A stretch of DNA of 6,542 nucleotides from Holophagales bacterium (GTDB lineage Bacteria > Acidobacteriota > Holophagae > Holophagales > Holophagaceae), in NCBI GenBank assembly GCA_031283145.1, contig JAITCJ010000043.1, positions 1-6,542 on the forward strand, read 5' to 3'. This document shows, piece by piece, positions 1 through 6,397 of this stretch; the stretch's first letter is position 1, and every line of letters starts with the position of its first letter. The translations under genes were made by a program, and so were the position numbers. The notes beneath the pieces were generated by a model that saw only the letters and a program-made list of their open reading frames with translations, made no database searches and was not told where the DNA came from.

Positions 1-309
1 CGCCTTAGAAAGACTTCCGCCAAAAACCGTAAAATCCTGACTAAAGACAAAGACCAGCCGCTCGTTAATAGTGCCGTAACCGGTAACAACTCCATCGGTC
101 AAGGGCTGGTCTTTTTCCATACCAAAATCTGTGCAGCGGTGGGTAACAAAAGTATCAAACTCCTCAAAACTGCCTTCATCCAACAGTTTTTCTATGCGTT
201 CACGTGCGGTAAATTTGCCCTGCTCGTGCTGCTTGCCGATTCGCTTTTCGCCGCCAACTTTGTACGCCTTCTCCCTCAAACCAGCCAAATCAAGCAGCTT
301 GCGTTCCAT
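1..309 (-). CDS. pccB: Acyl-CoA carboxylase, carboxyltransferase (beta) subunit, PccB-like; N-terminal part only
   Basis: The gene runs off the left edge, leaving 103 codons. The product should be the biotin-dependent carboxyltransferase subunit that moves the carboxyl group between carboxybiotin and an acyl-CoA such as propionyl-CoA, in the cytoplasm. Visible family hallmarks, in order, are [20 protein letters not shown] (about residues 21-40), the [19 protein letters not shown] stretch, [21 protein letters not shown], and [11 protein letters not shown] at the edge. These match the start of the crotonase-fold domain of PccB-type proteins and of methylmalonyl-CoA decarboxylase alpha subunits. 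The visible part cannot separate the two, so substrate and exact symbol are inferred. ATG at 309 lies 8 bases after GGAGGTGA (325-318). An in-frame GTG at 315 is the alternative start, 5 bases from the GGAGG core. No frame break is seen. The subunit depends on biotin, and bioB lies about 4 kb upstream on the same strand. Confidence 0.88.
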   Translation of the reverse strand, partial: MERKLLDLAGLREKAYKVGGEKRIGKQHEQGKFTARERIEKLLDEGSFEEFDTFVTHRCTDFGMEKDQPLTDGVVTGYGTINERLVFVFSQDFTVFGGSLSKA

Positions 310-317
310 GTCCACTG

Positions 318-325
318 TCACCTCC
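318..325 (-). promoter_or_regulatory. Strong Shine-Dalgarno sequence for the carboxylase beta subunit
   Basis: On the minus strand this reads GGAGGTGA, a near-complete complement of the 16S rRNA 3' end. Measured from the GGAGG core, the gap is 11 bases to ATG 309 and 5 bases to the in-frame GTG 315, so the start is open between the two. The downstream protein differs only by two added residues (V-D). Confidence 0.7.
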
Positions 326-348
326 AAGGCTATCAGACTTAAACATCC

Positions 349-354
349 ATTATA
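349..354 (-). promoter_or_regulatory. Possible sigma-70 -10 element upstream of the carboxylase gene
   Basis: The minus strand reads a perfect TATAAT here, 39 bases before ATG 309 and inside the AT-rich segment between repeat copy A and the gene. No good -35 hexamer lies 16-18 bases upstream (the best nearby is TTGCCC with a 21-base spacer), and there is no extended -10 TG. The call therefore rests on the hexamer and its position. If real, it gives the carboxylase gene its own transcript, separate from the peptidase gene. Confidence 0.35.
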
Positions 355-451
355 TTCTTAAAGCAAAAAAACTGCGGGCAACAATTAAAAATTACACTAT
401 TGAGGTAATTGCAAAACCCCGTTTCTGTCTGCGCCCGTAATGATGTCTTCC

Positions 452-556
452 GCTCCAGTGTCGCGTCCGGCTCCATTCTGGCACAGCCTACCCAGCTTGA
501 AGCGTATCAGACCCAAGGCTCCAGTGTCGCGTCCGGCTCCATTCTGGCACAGCCTA
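452..556 (-). repeat. 39-bp perfect direct repeat, period 66, inside repeat copy A
   Basis: Bases 452-490 and 518-556 are identical over 39 bases and separated by 27 bases. Each unit carries the 16-base core that occurs once in copy B. The similarity continues weakly past each unit (TTGAAG at 497-502 and 566-571), so the duplicated segment is about 66 bases and was probably created in tandem after this copy was established. The perfect identity suggests a recent event or gene conversion. Confidence 0.9.
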
Positions 557-569
557 TCAACTCCGTTGA

Positions 570-595
570 AGTTGCAAAACGCCAGTTTTGCAACT
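570..595 (-). other. Perfect 11-bp hairpin at the 5' end of repeat copy A (RNA sense)
   Basis: On the minus strand the arms are AGTTGCAAAAC and GTTTTGCAACT around the 4-base loop TGGC. The hairpin begins 10 bases after the peptidase TGA codon. No T-run follows, so it is not a classical intrinsic terminator, but it could stabilise or process the mRNA 3' end. The equivalent hairpin in copy B differs at three stem positions and still pairs in minus-strand RNA. Confidence 0.8.
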
Positions 596-599
596 GGCT

Positions 600-608
600 C
601 TATTATCA
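600..608 (-). other. Three consecutive in-frame stop codons of the peptidase gene (TGA TAA TAG)
   Basis: After the last codon (CAT, His) the same frame reads TGA, TAA and TAG in a row, one of each stop type. The last two fall at the boundary with repeat copy A, whose conserved part begins at GAGCC. This would block read-through into the repeat, which otherwise has a long open frame starting one base away. Confidence 0.9.
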
Positions 609-1859
609 ATGTTTTTCTATTTCTCTGACAATCTTAAAAGATCCATTAGAGTCAGCGGTCGCGATAGTCCAGCCTGGAGTCAGATCCAAAATCCAACCCG
701 GACCTAAAATCGGCCTTGCGGTTGTATCTGCTGGAGCAACGACTCTGGCCTCCGACCAATCCTGAGAACGCAAGCTGCCCTTAACAGCTTCCAACCTGCC
801 CCAATCCCCAAGATAAGTAGCTGTTGGGTGATAGACTCCAACTCCCTCAATATTTTCTGTATTGCTTGGATTGAATTGGATTCTGAAGCCTTGCGGAATT
901 ATCAGCACAGGACCATCCAAGTAGGATTCAATAATTTCAACTAAATGTTTATTTCTTTTGCGTTCCGCCGCCGTCTCACGTATGCGCAGCTCCGCCCCTC
1001 CCAGTTTGGCGGCGGCGGCCTCGGCATCCGCTTTGGCCGGAGCGGGTATTTTATAGGCTTTCTGGAGCAGTACAGAAATATCTGTATCTTGATTAACGCC
1101 CAAATTCCAGCCGGGCGCTTTATCATCCAACAGCAGCCCATATGCGGGTCCGCTCGTATAGGCAAAACTGCGGGCAAAAGGATGAGCGGCCTTTTTTAAA
1201 TCTTTAATAATAAATTCTTTTGCTCCGACAGCCCTGATTCCGGTGTATTCAGCCAAGCCTTCACCCAATTCCAAGCGTTTTTCCTCATCAGCCGCTTGCG
1301 GGAACAAACTCTGCCTGTGTCTTCTGCAAGCGATTGCCGCGGCTATCCAGGATTGGCGCTCTTTCCCATCCCCGGCCAACTCCAGCGCCTTGGCTAAGGC
1401 CCGCCATTCCAATTGGAGCCAATACCTGCCATTAATCGTATCCAAATGCGAATTAAAAGCCTCCGGCACATTCAGATTCAAGTCCCCCTGAACGCGGTGC
1501 CAGGCTTCGTGAATAAATAATACAGCGCGTTCCTTTTCATCAGATGGAAGCGGCAAAAGAACCATTATCCAATCTTTCCCTCCCCACCTCACGACAGTAT
1601 TGGCCACGACCTCGCTTTCCGGATAAACGCCCGTATAAACATCCCCCTGCTTTTTAAGAAAACCAGCCCCGTCAGATTCAGAAGCCCAAACATGTCTTGT
1701 TTTTGGGTCAACAATCAACAAGGGGCCAGCCAAATTGCGCCCCCAAACGCGTCCCCCTTCCTCAACCCATACTCTTTTAGCCTCCTGTATCGCCCGTTGG
1801 GGCGTAATATCCTGCGCTTGCGAGAATTGCGCCCATAGACAAAGTGCTGACGTCAGCAT
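606..1859 (-). CDS. Secreted putative zinc metallopeptidase (HExxH...E), uncharacterised
   Basis: This 417-residue protein has a likely signal peptide: hydrophobic residues 2-10, then a possible cut after AQA near residue 16. The n-region lacks Lys/Arg, which is unusual. Mature protein would be periplasmic or secreted. The zinc-peptidase motif HEAWH is at 117-121 in FIHEAWHRVQ. A GEGLAEY segment at 199-205 supplies candidate third ligands E200 and E204, the gluzincin arrangement. Between them lies a conserved-looking HLDTINGRYWLQLEWRAL segment (138-154). An Ala/Lys/Glu-rich helix follows (about 274-305), then a beta-rich tail with several Gly-Trp turns. ATG 1859 has AAGGAG 7 bases upstream. 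It sits 95 bases after the helicase gene and may share its transcript. It ends in TGA TAA TAG directly before repeat copy A. The substrate is unknown; peptidase function is inferred from the motif only. Confidence 0.72.
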   Translation of the reverse strand: MLTSALCLWAQFSQAQDITPQRAIQEAKRVWVEEGGRVWGRNLAGPLLIVDPKTRHVWASESDGAGFLKKQGDVYTGVYPESEVVANTVVRWGGKDWIMVLLPLPSDEKERAVLFIHEAWHRVQGDLNLNVPEAFNSHLDTINGRYWLQLEWRALAKALELAGDGKERQSWIAAAIACRRHRQSLFPQAADEEKRLELGEGLAEYTGIRAVGAKEFIIKDLKKAAHPFARSFAYTSGPAYGLLLDDKAPGWNLGVNQDTDISVLLQKAYKIPAPAKADAEAAAAKLGGAELRIRETAAERKRNKHLVEIIESYLDGPVLIIPQGFRIQFNPSNTENIEGVGVYHPTATYLGDWGRLEAVKGSLRSQDWSEARVVAPADTTARPILGPGWILDLTPGWTIATADSNGSFKIVREIEKH

Positions 1860-1866
1860 TGTGAAG

Positions 1867-1872
1867 CTCCTT
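1867..1872 (-). promoter_or_regulatory. Shine-Dalgarno sequence of the peptidase gene
   Basis: The minus strand reads AAGGAG, 7 bases before ATG 1859. It fixes this ATG as the start although the resulting signal peptide has no basic residue near its N-terminus; no better start lies upstream. Confidence 0.75.
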
Positions 1873-1954
1873 TAGTCGGCCTAATGGCAATTTCAATATT
1901 AGCGGCGCACATAACTCCAAACTTTAATTTCGTGTTTCAGGCGCTTTATTACTT

Positions 1955-4495
1955 TTAAAATGTTTTAAAAAAATTCAGGTCCATAATCGGTTCGTTGTAT
2001 TGACGGCTAGCTTCCATATCCACTTCAAACTCAAGCGCCCAGTCATTGTTGGAATCTTCATCCACCAACATCTGTTGAACCAGCAATATGTTTTTATCAT
2101 CAGGTTTCACGCTGGAATATGTATGGCGCAGGTTCCGCCCTTCGGGGTTCAGCAGGAGGCCTATGTGGCTTTCGAGGTACTGTGCCATTATCTCTTTCAG
2201 ACGCTCCGGCGTCCAGAGCGCTCCTTCTCCGTCCACAGGGTCGCGGCGGGCAAAGGCGTCCAGGGCTTCGATGGCCTCTTCCCAATTACCGCCCGCCAAA
2301 CTGGCCATAAATGTGAAAATTCTGGCTCTTACAGCGGCAAGGAATCCGGGCTTGTCTTTAGTCAGTTCCTGCGGTTTGAGTACTGGTTCACTTGTATCCG
2401 CAGTCTGGTAATCAGGATCCCGCATTTTTTCCCAGGCGTCCATCAGACTGGAGTCAACGGCTCTGAGCATAGCGTTCAGATAGCCCTCCATCTCTCTGAC
2501 CTCGTCTGTCTTAGCTGAATCGGGAACTGTGCGTGAAAGCGCTTTATACGCGCCATTCAAATGGCGGAGCAGCAGACCCTCGCAGCGCCGCAAATCATAG
2601 AGACGCACATAATCCGCAAAGGTGGTCCATGTTTCAAACATTTCCCTGGCTATGGACTTGGGGCGGATGTTCTCCTGCCCGACCCAGGGATGCCTGTCGG
2701 CAAATTCGTTGAAAGTACTGTAAATGAAATCTCTCAGCGGTTTTGGGTACTCAAGTTTGGACAGTTCTTCCACGCGCTGGTCATACTCCATGCCCTCCGC
2801 CTTGAGTTCGGCCAACCGCTTGGCTCTCAGGCGATCTAACTGCTTTTTTAATATTGTGTCGGGGTCTTCCAGTATGGATTCCACCAGCGTCAATAGGTCG
2901 AGCGCATAGGTCTCCGACTCTCTGTCAATCAGGGTCAAAGTCTCTATGAGGTAAAGGCTGATAGTCTGATCCATGCTGAAGTCGTCCTGCAACTCCAGAT
3001 TTACATTCAGCCTGTGGTCAGTACCGGAAAATTCAACAATTTTACGATTCAGCAGGGCGCGGAACAACTGCCATCCGCGGCGTCTGTGAATCGCTTTGTC
3101 CCTGTCTGTCTCGTGGCTCCTGTTGATTAATTCACGAATGACGGCGCAGCCATCGCCATCTCTTGAGAGTACATTCAGGAGCATCCCATGACTGACTTTA
3201 AAACGGCTTTGAAGGCGCTCAGGCGAGGCTTGAACAAGCCTTTTAAAAGTCTGCTCGTCCCAGTGGACATAGCCCCGCTCCGGCGGCTGGCGTTTGACAA
3301 ATTTCTTGCCGCCGCCAGCGGCCTTTGCCGCCAGTTTGAGGTTTTCAATAACGTGTTCGGGAGCCTGGGCCACCACAAAACCTAAATCGTCAAAACCCTT
3401 ACGGCCGGCGCGTCCGGCAATTTGATGAAAATCTCTGGCGGATAAAATTGCCGTTTTTTCACCGTTGTACTTGCACAACTTAGTAAACAGCACTGTGCGG
3501 ATTGGCACGTTGATGCCCACGCCAAGCGTATCTGTACCGCAGATGATCTTTAACAGACCCTTTTGGGCAAGCTGTTCGACTAATATCCTGTACTTGGGCA
3601 GTAAGCCGGCATGGTGCAAGCCTATGCCCTGGCGCAAAAACCGTTTTAGCTCCGGGCCGTATGGACTGCTGAATTTGAATGTGTCAATCACACTTGCGAT
3701 TGCCGCCTTTTCATCGCGACTGCACAGATTCAGGCTGGTGAAGTCCTGGGCGCTGTCCGCAGCGTCATTTTGTGTAAAATGCACTACATAAACCGGCGCT
3801 TTTTTATCCTGGGTCAATTTTTCCAGCGTCAGGGGCAGCGGCGTCTCGGCATAAGTAAAAGCCAGGGGAACTGGACGGTCGCTGGATTTGATCGTTTTGG
3901 ACGGTTTTCCGGTCAATTTCTCCAGTTCTTGCTCAAAAAACGCCGTGTCTCCAAGAGTGGCTGACATCAGCAAAAAACGGCTGTGTCTGAGGATTAAGAG
4001 CGGAACCTGCCACGCGACGCCGCGTTCACGGTCCGCGTAGTAATGAAATTCATCCATTACAATATCCTGCGCTCTGGCAAACTCGCCGTCTCTGAGAGCA
4101 ATATTGCTGAGTATTTCCGCCGTGCAACACAGGATTGGGGCGTCTCTGTTCACTGTGGCGTCGCCTGTACTCAAGCCTACATTCTGCGGACCAAATTCTT
4201 TGCAGAGCGCCATCCACTTTTCATTTACCAGCGCCTTGATTGGACATGTATAAACTGATCTGCGGCTGAGAGCCAGGCTTTGAAAGTGCAGCGCCATAGC
4301 TACAAGCGATTTGCCGGAACCTGTGGGTGTATTGAGAATTACGTTCTTGCCCTCGAAGAGTTCTAAAATGGCTTCTTCCTGAGCGGGGTAAAGCGATAAA
4401 CCACAGCGATCCACATATTCCAGGAAGCGACCCAGCAGCGCGGAACTGCTGAAATCTCCATCGCGAGGAAGCAGGTCATAAAGACAATCAGACAT
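1955..4495 (-). CDS. Ski2-like DEAD/DEAH-box helicase with a DUF3516-type C-terminal region
   Basis: This 846-residue cytoplasmic protein is a superfamily 2 ATP-dependent RNA (or DNA) helicase. All motor motifs are present: Walker A TPTGSGKS (56-63), [12 protein letters not shown] (82-93), STGD (109-112), CCTAEIL (123-129), Walker B DEFH (148-151), SAT (178-180), VVHF (237-240), the Ski2-like [12 protein letters not shown] (292-303), [13 protein letters not shown] (319-331) and the arginine-finger motif [10 protein letters not shown] (358-367). Residues from about 380 to the end lack further motifs and fit the long DUF3516 region of this family, typically 830-870 residues overall, so the protein looks full length. 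ATG 4495 overlaps the bioB stop by one base (TAATG), and no Shine-Dalgarno sequence is evident, so translation is probably coupled to bioB. The RNA target is unknown; a role in RNA turnover or ribosome assembly is only a guess. Confidence 0.93.
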   Translation of the reverse strand: MSDCLYDLLPRDGDFSSSALLGRFLEYVDRCGLSLYPAQEEAILELFEGKNVILNTPTGSGKSLVAMALHFQSLALSRRSVYTCPIKALVNEKWMALCKEFGPQNVGLSTGDATVNRDAPILCCTAEILSNIALRDGEFARAQDIVMDEFHYYADRERGVAWQVPLLILRHSRFLLMSATLGDTAFFEQELEKLTGKPSKTIKSSDRPVPLAFTYAETPLPLTLEKLTQDKKAPVYVVHFTQNDAADSAQDFTSLNLCSRDEKAAIASVIDTFKFSSPYGPELKRFLRQGIGLHHAGLLPKYRILVEQLAQKGLLKIICGTDTLGVGINVPIRTVLFTKLCKYNGEKTAILSARDFHQIAGRAGRKGFDDLGFVVAQAPEHVIENLKLAAKAAGGGKKFVKRQPPERGYVHWDEQTFKRLVQASPERLQSRFKVSHGMLLNVLSRDGDGCAVIRELINRSHETDRDKAIHRRRGWQLFRALLNRKIVEFSGTDHRLNVNLELQDDFSMDQTISLYLIETLTLIDRESETYALDLLTLVESILEDPDTILKKQLDRLRAKRLAELKAEGMEYDQRVEELSKLEYPKPLRDFIYSTFNEFADRHPWVGQENIRPKSIAREMFETWTTFADYVRLYDLRRCEGLLLRHLNGAYKALSRTVPDSAKTDEVREMEGYLNAMLRAVDSSLMDAWEKMRDPDYQTADTSEPVLKPQELTKDKPGFLAAVRARIFTFMASLAGGNWEEAIEALDAFARRDPVDGEGALWTPERLKEIMAQYLESHIGLLLNPEGRNLRHTYSSVKPDDKNILLVQQMLVDEDSNNDWALEFEVDMEASRQYNEPIMDLNFFKTF

Positions 4496-5430
4496 TAAGC
4501 TAATTCTAACCGCATACCCATCGCCTCCAGCATTTTGTGGTCCTGAAAGCCGCCTGGGTTGGGTGTTACAAGCAGTTTTTCGCCTGCAAATATGCTGTTG
4601 GCTCCTGCCAGAAAAGCCAGGGCCTGCGTTTCGATACTCATGCCAACGCGCCCCGCGCTGAGGCGGACGCGGCTCTTTGGAAAGAGTATCCGTGCCGCGG
4701 CTATCATGCGAATAAATTCCAGCGGCGGCGGCGGCTCTATGCCTTCAAGCGGCGTACCCGGGATGGGAACCAACTGATTTATGGGTATGCTTTCAGGCGG
4801 CGGGTCTATCAATGTCAGTTCGTGTAAAAAGTGAACGCGATCCTCAACTTTTTCACCCATACCAACGATGCCGCCGCAGCACACCTCCAGGCCGGCGGCT
4901 CTCAGAGCGCGTATCGTCCGCAGTCTTTGCTCGAAAGTATGAGTCGAAATAATGGTCTCGTAAAAAGCCCTGCTGGTGTCAATGTTGTGGTTGTACACAG
5001 TACATCCGGCAGCTTTGAGTCGCAGCGCCTGTTCTTCATTCAGCATCCCAAGCGTCACGCACACTTCTAAACCCAGGGCGGCGACGTCCCTGACTATGTC
5101 AAGCGCCTGGTCAAAGGCTTCGCCATCCCTGACTTCTTTCCAGGAGGCGCCCATGCAGTACCTCGTGGAGCCGTTTGCTTTAGCTTGTCTGGCGCCTTCA
5201 ATTACCCTCGCCCGTTCTTTCAATGGCTCCGGTTTTACGCCCGTATTGTATCTGGCGGCTTGGGGACAATAGGCGCAATCCTCCGGACACGCTCCCGTTT
5301 TGATTGAATCCAATGTGCAAAGCTGAATTTGGTTTTGGTTCCAATGCTCCCTGTGTACAGTCGCGGCCCTGTAGATGAGATCAGGAAACGGCATGTCATG
5401 AATGGCTCTGATTTCTTGTAATTCTGGCAT
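4495..5430 (-). CDS. bioB: Biotin synthase (radical SAM enzyme)
   Basis: BioB inserts sulfur into dethiobiotin to form biotin, using S-adenosylmethionine. The protein is 311 residues, slightly shorter than the usual 320-350 but with all landmarks. The radical-SAM 4Fe-4S motif is C48-PED-C52-AY-C55 within [16 protein letters not shown]. Candidate ligands of the auxiliary 2Fe-2S cluster are C92 (RYCMGASW), C124 (EVCVTLGML), C184 or C185 ([12 protein letters not shown]) and R256 (VRLSAGR). The YNHNIDTS (146-153), [13 protein letters not shown] (218-230) and [13 protein letters not shown] segments are typical. ATG 5430 has GGAG 6 bases upstream. No other biotin-pathway gene is visible. The TAA stop overlaps the helicase ATG, so the two form a transcription unit. 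I see no clear BirA/BioR operator before it; the upstream gap is almost filled by repeat copy B. The product would supply the cofactor for the carboxylase complex to which the 309-1 subunit should belong. Confidence 0.96.
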   Translation of the reverse strand: MPELQEIRAIHDMPFPDLIYRAATVHREHWNQNQIQLCTLDSIKTGACPEDCAYCPQAARYNTGVKPEPLKERARVIEGARQAKANGSTRYCMGASWKEVRDGEAFDQALDIVRDVAALGLEVCVTLGMLNEEQALRLKAAGCTVYNHNIDTSRAFYETIISTHTFEQRLRTIRALRAAGLEVCCGGIVGMGEKVEDRVHFLHELTLIDPPPESIPINQLVPIPGTPLEGIEPPPPLEFIRMIAAARILFPKSRVRLSAGRVGMSIETQALAFLAGANSIFAGEKLLVTPNPGGFQDHKMLEAMGMRLELA

Positions 5431-5436
5431 TCACAG

Positions 5437-5440
5437 CTCC
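5437..5440 (-). promoter_or_regulatory. Shine-Dalgarno sequence of bioB
   Basis: GGAG on the minus strand, 6 bases before ATG 5430, just outside repeat copy B. It supports this start over internal ATGs such as codon 13. Confidence 0.65.
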
Positions 5441-5460
5441 AGGAAATGTTCAGCGCTCAC

Positions 5461-5596
5461 TTGAGGTAATCGCAAAACCCCGTTCCTGTCCGCGTCCTCC
5501 ATTTTCGCTGTCCGATCCAGTGTCGCGTCCGGTGAAATGAGGGCGCAACCCATCAACTACGTTAAAGTCGCAAAACTGAAGCTTTGCAACCGGCTC
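5461..5596 (-). repeat. Dispersed structured repeat, copy B (about 136 bp)
   Basis: This lies between the membrane-protein gene and bioB, in the same orientation as copy A. Shared blocks are the low-coordinate end (5461-5488), the 16-base core CCAGTGTCGCGTCCGG (5517-5532, once here) and the high-coordinate end (about 5551-5596, with the hairpin). Most differences in the shared end blocks are transitions. The high-coordinate end meets the TGA stop codon (5597-5595) of the membrane-protein gene, so the repeat may even contribute the stop. No coding capacity of its own is convincing. Confidence 0.85.
5566..5591 (-). other. 11-bp hairpin of repeat copy B, paired with three G-U wobbles
   Basis: On the minus strand the arms are GGTTGCAAAGC and GTTTTGCGACT around loop TTCA. 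As RNA this gives eight Watson-Crick pairs and three G-U pairs. On the plus strand the same three positions would be A-C mismatches. The loop sequence differs completely from copy A (TGGC), as expected for an unpaired tip. It starts within a few bases of the upstream gene's stop codon. Confidence 0.75.
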
Positions 5597-6119
5597 ATTT
5601 TTCACTTGAATCTTCCAAAGCGCCTTTGATTTCCGCCAGCTCATCCTTTGGCAGACGCCACATCCAACGGCCTGTGGTTCGGTCAAAAATATCAAAGCAG
5701 CACAGCCAGTTGAGCAAACCGGCAATCATTACATAACTCGCTCCATATTCCTGCGTCAAATTTCGCACCGGTTCGCTGCCCGCGCCTCCAAAAAACGCCG
5801 CGAACAGAACATATACAGGCCCTATGCCGGCTGTGGCCATGGCTCCAAGCGTGGGCAGCCACTCAAACGGGTCGAATTTGGGTGTGAATACGCCGCATTT
5901 AAGGCCGCCGAACATTCCAAACCTCATTTGCAGGAAGCCCAAAAACAAAAACGAGTACCATACGCAAAAAATGATGCGTGCCCTGGTCTTTTGGCCGATT
6001 ATCCAATAACCAGCGCCGGGCTGTAATAAATTGAACAGAATCGGCTTCCACGCCGCTTTCAAAGCGGCCATGCGCCGCAGTGGCATTGTTGGCTTTGTAA
6101 TAACAGGCGTTTCAAACAT
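5595..6119 (-). CDS. Small four-helix membrane protein, DUF6677-like
   Basis: From ATG 6119 the product is 174 residues. Predicted membrane segments, by hydrophobicity, lie at about 25-42 (with the LLQPGAGYWIIGQ signature), 47-67, 88-111 and 126-145; the tail after 146 is soluble and charged. The QPGAGYW motif near the first helix and the EYGASYVMIAGLLNWLCCFDIFD ending match what I recall of DUF6677 proteins, a family of unknown function. The frame extends 10 codons upstream to a TTG at 6149, but neither TTG nor ATG has a well-spaced Shine-Dalgarno sequence (a GGGGG run lies about 16 bases before ATG 6119). A later ATG at 6086 is also possible and would still keep the helices. Its TGA meets repeat copy B. 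No function can be assigned. Confidence 0.72.
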   Translation of the reverse strand: MFETPVITKPTMPLRRMAALKAAWKPILFNLLQPGAGYWIIGQKTRARIIFCVWYSFLFLGFLQMRFGMFGGLKCGVFTPKFDPFEWLPTLGAMATAGIGPVYVLFAAFFGGAGSEPVRNLTQEYGASYVMIAGLLNWLCCFDIFDRTTGRWMWRLPKDELAEIKGALEDSSEK

Positions 6120-6174
6120 CTGAACCAGTCGAGAAACCCCCAAATCCAAATGTACTTGCGATCAATGGGAGCGG

Positions 6175-6193
6175 AGTTATTGACAGAATAACT
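6175..6193. promoter_or_regulatory. Operator-like inverted repeat upstream of the membrane-protein gene
   Basis: AGTTATT (6175-6181) and AATAACT (6187-6193) are perfect 7-base arms around the 5-base spacer GACAG. It lies 56 bases before ATG 6119, or 26 before TTG 6149. The compact symmetric form fits a dimeric repressor site or a small RNA hairpin; the AT-rich stem makes it weak as a terminator. No matching regulator is in the window. Confidence 0.35.
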
Positions 6194-6357
6194 GAAGCTC
6201 ATGGTATTTCGCGGTTTTCGGACAACGTAGCGCCAGCGCTCTTCAGTCTATGGAACAGCATACAGCAGTATTGGATACCGCGCATAGAAAAAACGCGAGC
6301 GCTTGGTCAGAAAAAGAAAGCGGGGTTGCGCGCGCAGCGGAGCTTGAGGCAATAGAC

Positions 6358-6387
6358 AAGCGCATAAATCAATACGGGTTTGCGCTT
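6358..6387 (-). terminator. Hairpin just downstream of the methyltransferase gene, possible 3' end
   Basis: Seven-base perfect arms AAGCGCA and TGCGCTT surround a 16-base loop. On the minus strand it begins 10 bases after the TAA of the methyltransferase gene. There is no T-run after it, and the loop is long, so Rho-independent termination is doubtful; it may only protect the transcript end. Confidence 0.3.
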
Positions 6388-6397
6388 TCTCCATTCA

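Larger units (their letters stand above)
400..600 (-). repeat. Dispersed structured repeat, copy A (201 bp, with internal duplication)
   Basis: This fills most of the gap between the peptidase and carboxylase genes. It matches copy B at 5461-5596 in the same orientation. Conserved blocks are the low-coordinate end (TTGAGGTAAT-Y-GCAAAACCCCGTT, about 400-430), the 16-base core CCAGTGTCGCGTCCGG (455-470 and again 521-536) and the high-coordinate end (about 557-600, containing the 570-595 hairpin). Linkers between blocks diverge but keep nearly the same length. Copy A is 66 bases longer than copy B because of one tandem duplication; without it, both are about 135 bases. In the direction of transcription it starts right after the peptidase stop codons. 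It encodes no transposase, and I see no target-site duplication. It could be a MITE-like element or a REP-like 3' RNA element. Confidence 0.85.
6120..6397. other. Gene-poor interval between the methyltransferase and the membrane-protein gene
   Basis: About 250-280 bases without a convincing gene. It holds several inverted repeats: 6175-6193; ACTGAAG (6191-6197) with CTTCAGT (6241-6247); AGCG/CGCT at 6229-6240; and AAGCGCA (6358-6364) with TGCGCTT (6381-6387). A GC-alternating patch lies near 6327-6337. A 66-codon plus-strand frame (6250-6450) and a 48-codon minus-strand frame (6394-6248) exist but lack persuasive gene features. I see no clear sigma-70 promoter for the membrane-protein gene. 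Confidence 0.5.

Noticed and set aside
452..556. Two 39-base repeats around a 27-base spacer, resembling a minimal CRISPR
   Set aside because: There are only two units, both are part of a larger element whose core occurs singly at 5517-5532, the 'spacer' partly matches the sequence after the second unit, and no cas gene is present.
570..595. Hairpin of copy A as a Rho-independent terminator
   Set aside because: The stem is strong but no T-run follows it on the minus strand; on the plus strand there is no upstream gene.
397..609. 70-codon minus-strand open frame (TTG start) across repeat copy A
   Set aside because: It is made of repeat sequence, and the tandem GRLCQNGAGRDTGA peptide follows from the DNA duplication. 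The same frame in copy B shares EPVAKL-FC and GRDTG but diverges afterwards. RNA structure explains the conservation better than coding does.
409..765. 118-codon plus-strand frame across copy A and the peptidase gene end
   Set aside because: It lies antisense to the peptidase C-terminus and the repeat, contains the duplicated repeat peptide, and has no Shine-Dalgarno sequence or recognisable motif.
1860..1954. Possible terminator or promoter in the helicase-peptidase gap
   Set aside because: The only hairpin (around 1879-1906) has a bulge, a 12-base loop and no T-run, and the TTGGAG-like -35 lacks a fitting -10. Only the Shine-Dalgarno sequence is convincing.
2000..2518. 172-codon plus-strand frame opposite the helicase gene
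   Set aside because: It is antisense to a full-length helicase frame with intact motifs, and its composition is typical of a shadow frame.
5450..5725. 91-codon minus-strand frame over the end of the membrane-protein gene and copy B
   Set aside because: It is out of frame with the membrane-protein gene over most of its length, runs through the repeat and has no family features.
6248..6394. 48-codon minus-strand frame right after the methyltransferase stop, with AAGGTGG 7 bases before its ATG
   Set aside because: Spacing is attractive, but the Arg/Phe/Cys-rich sequence without a clear membrane segment or motif looks like translated non-coding DNA.
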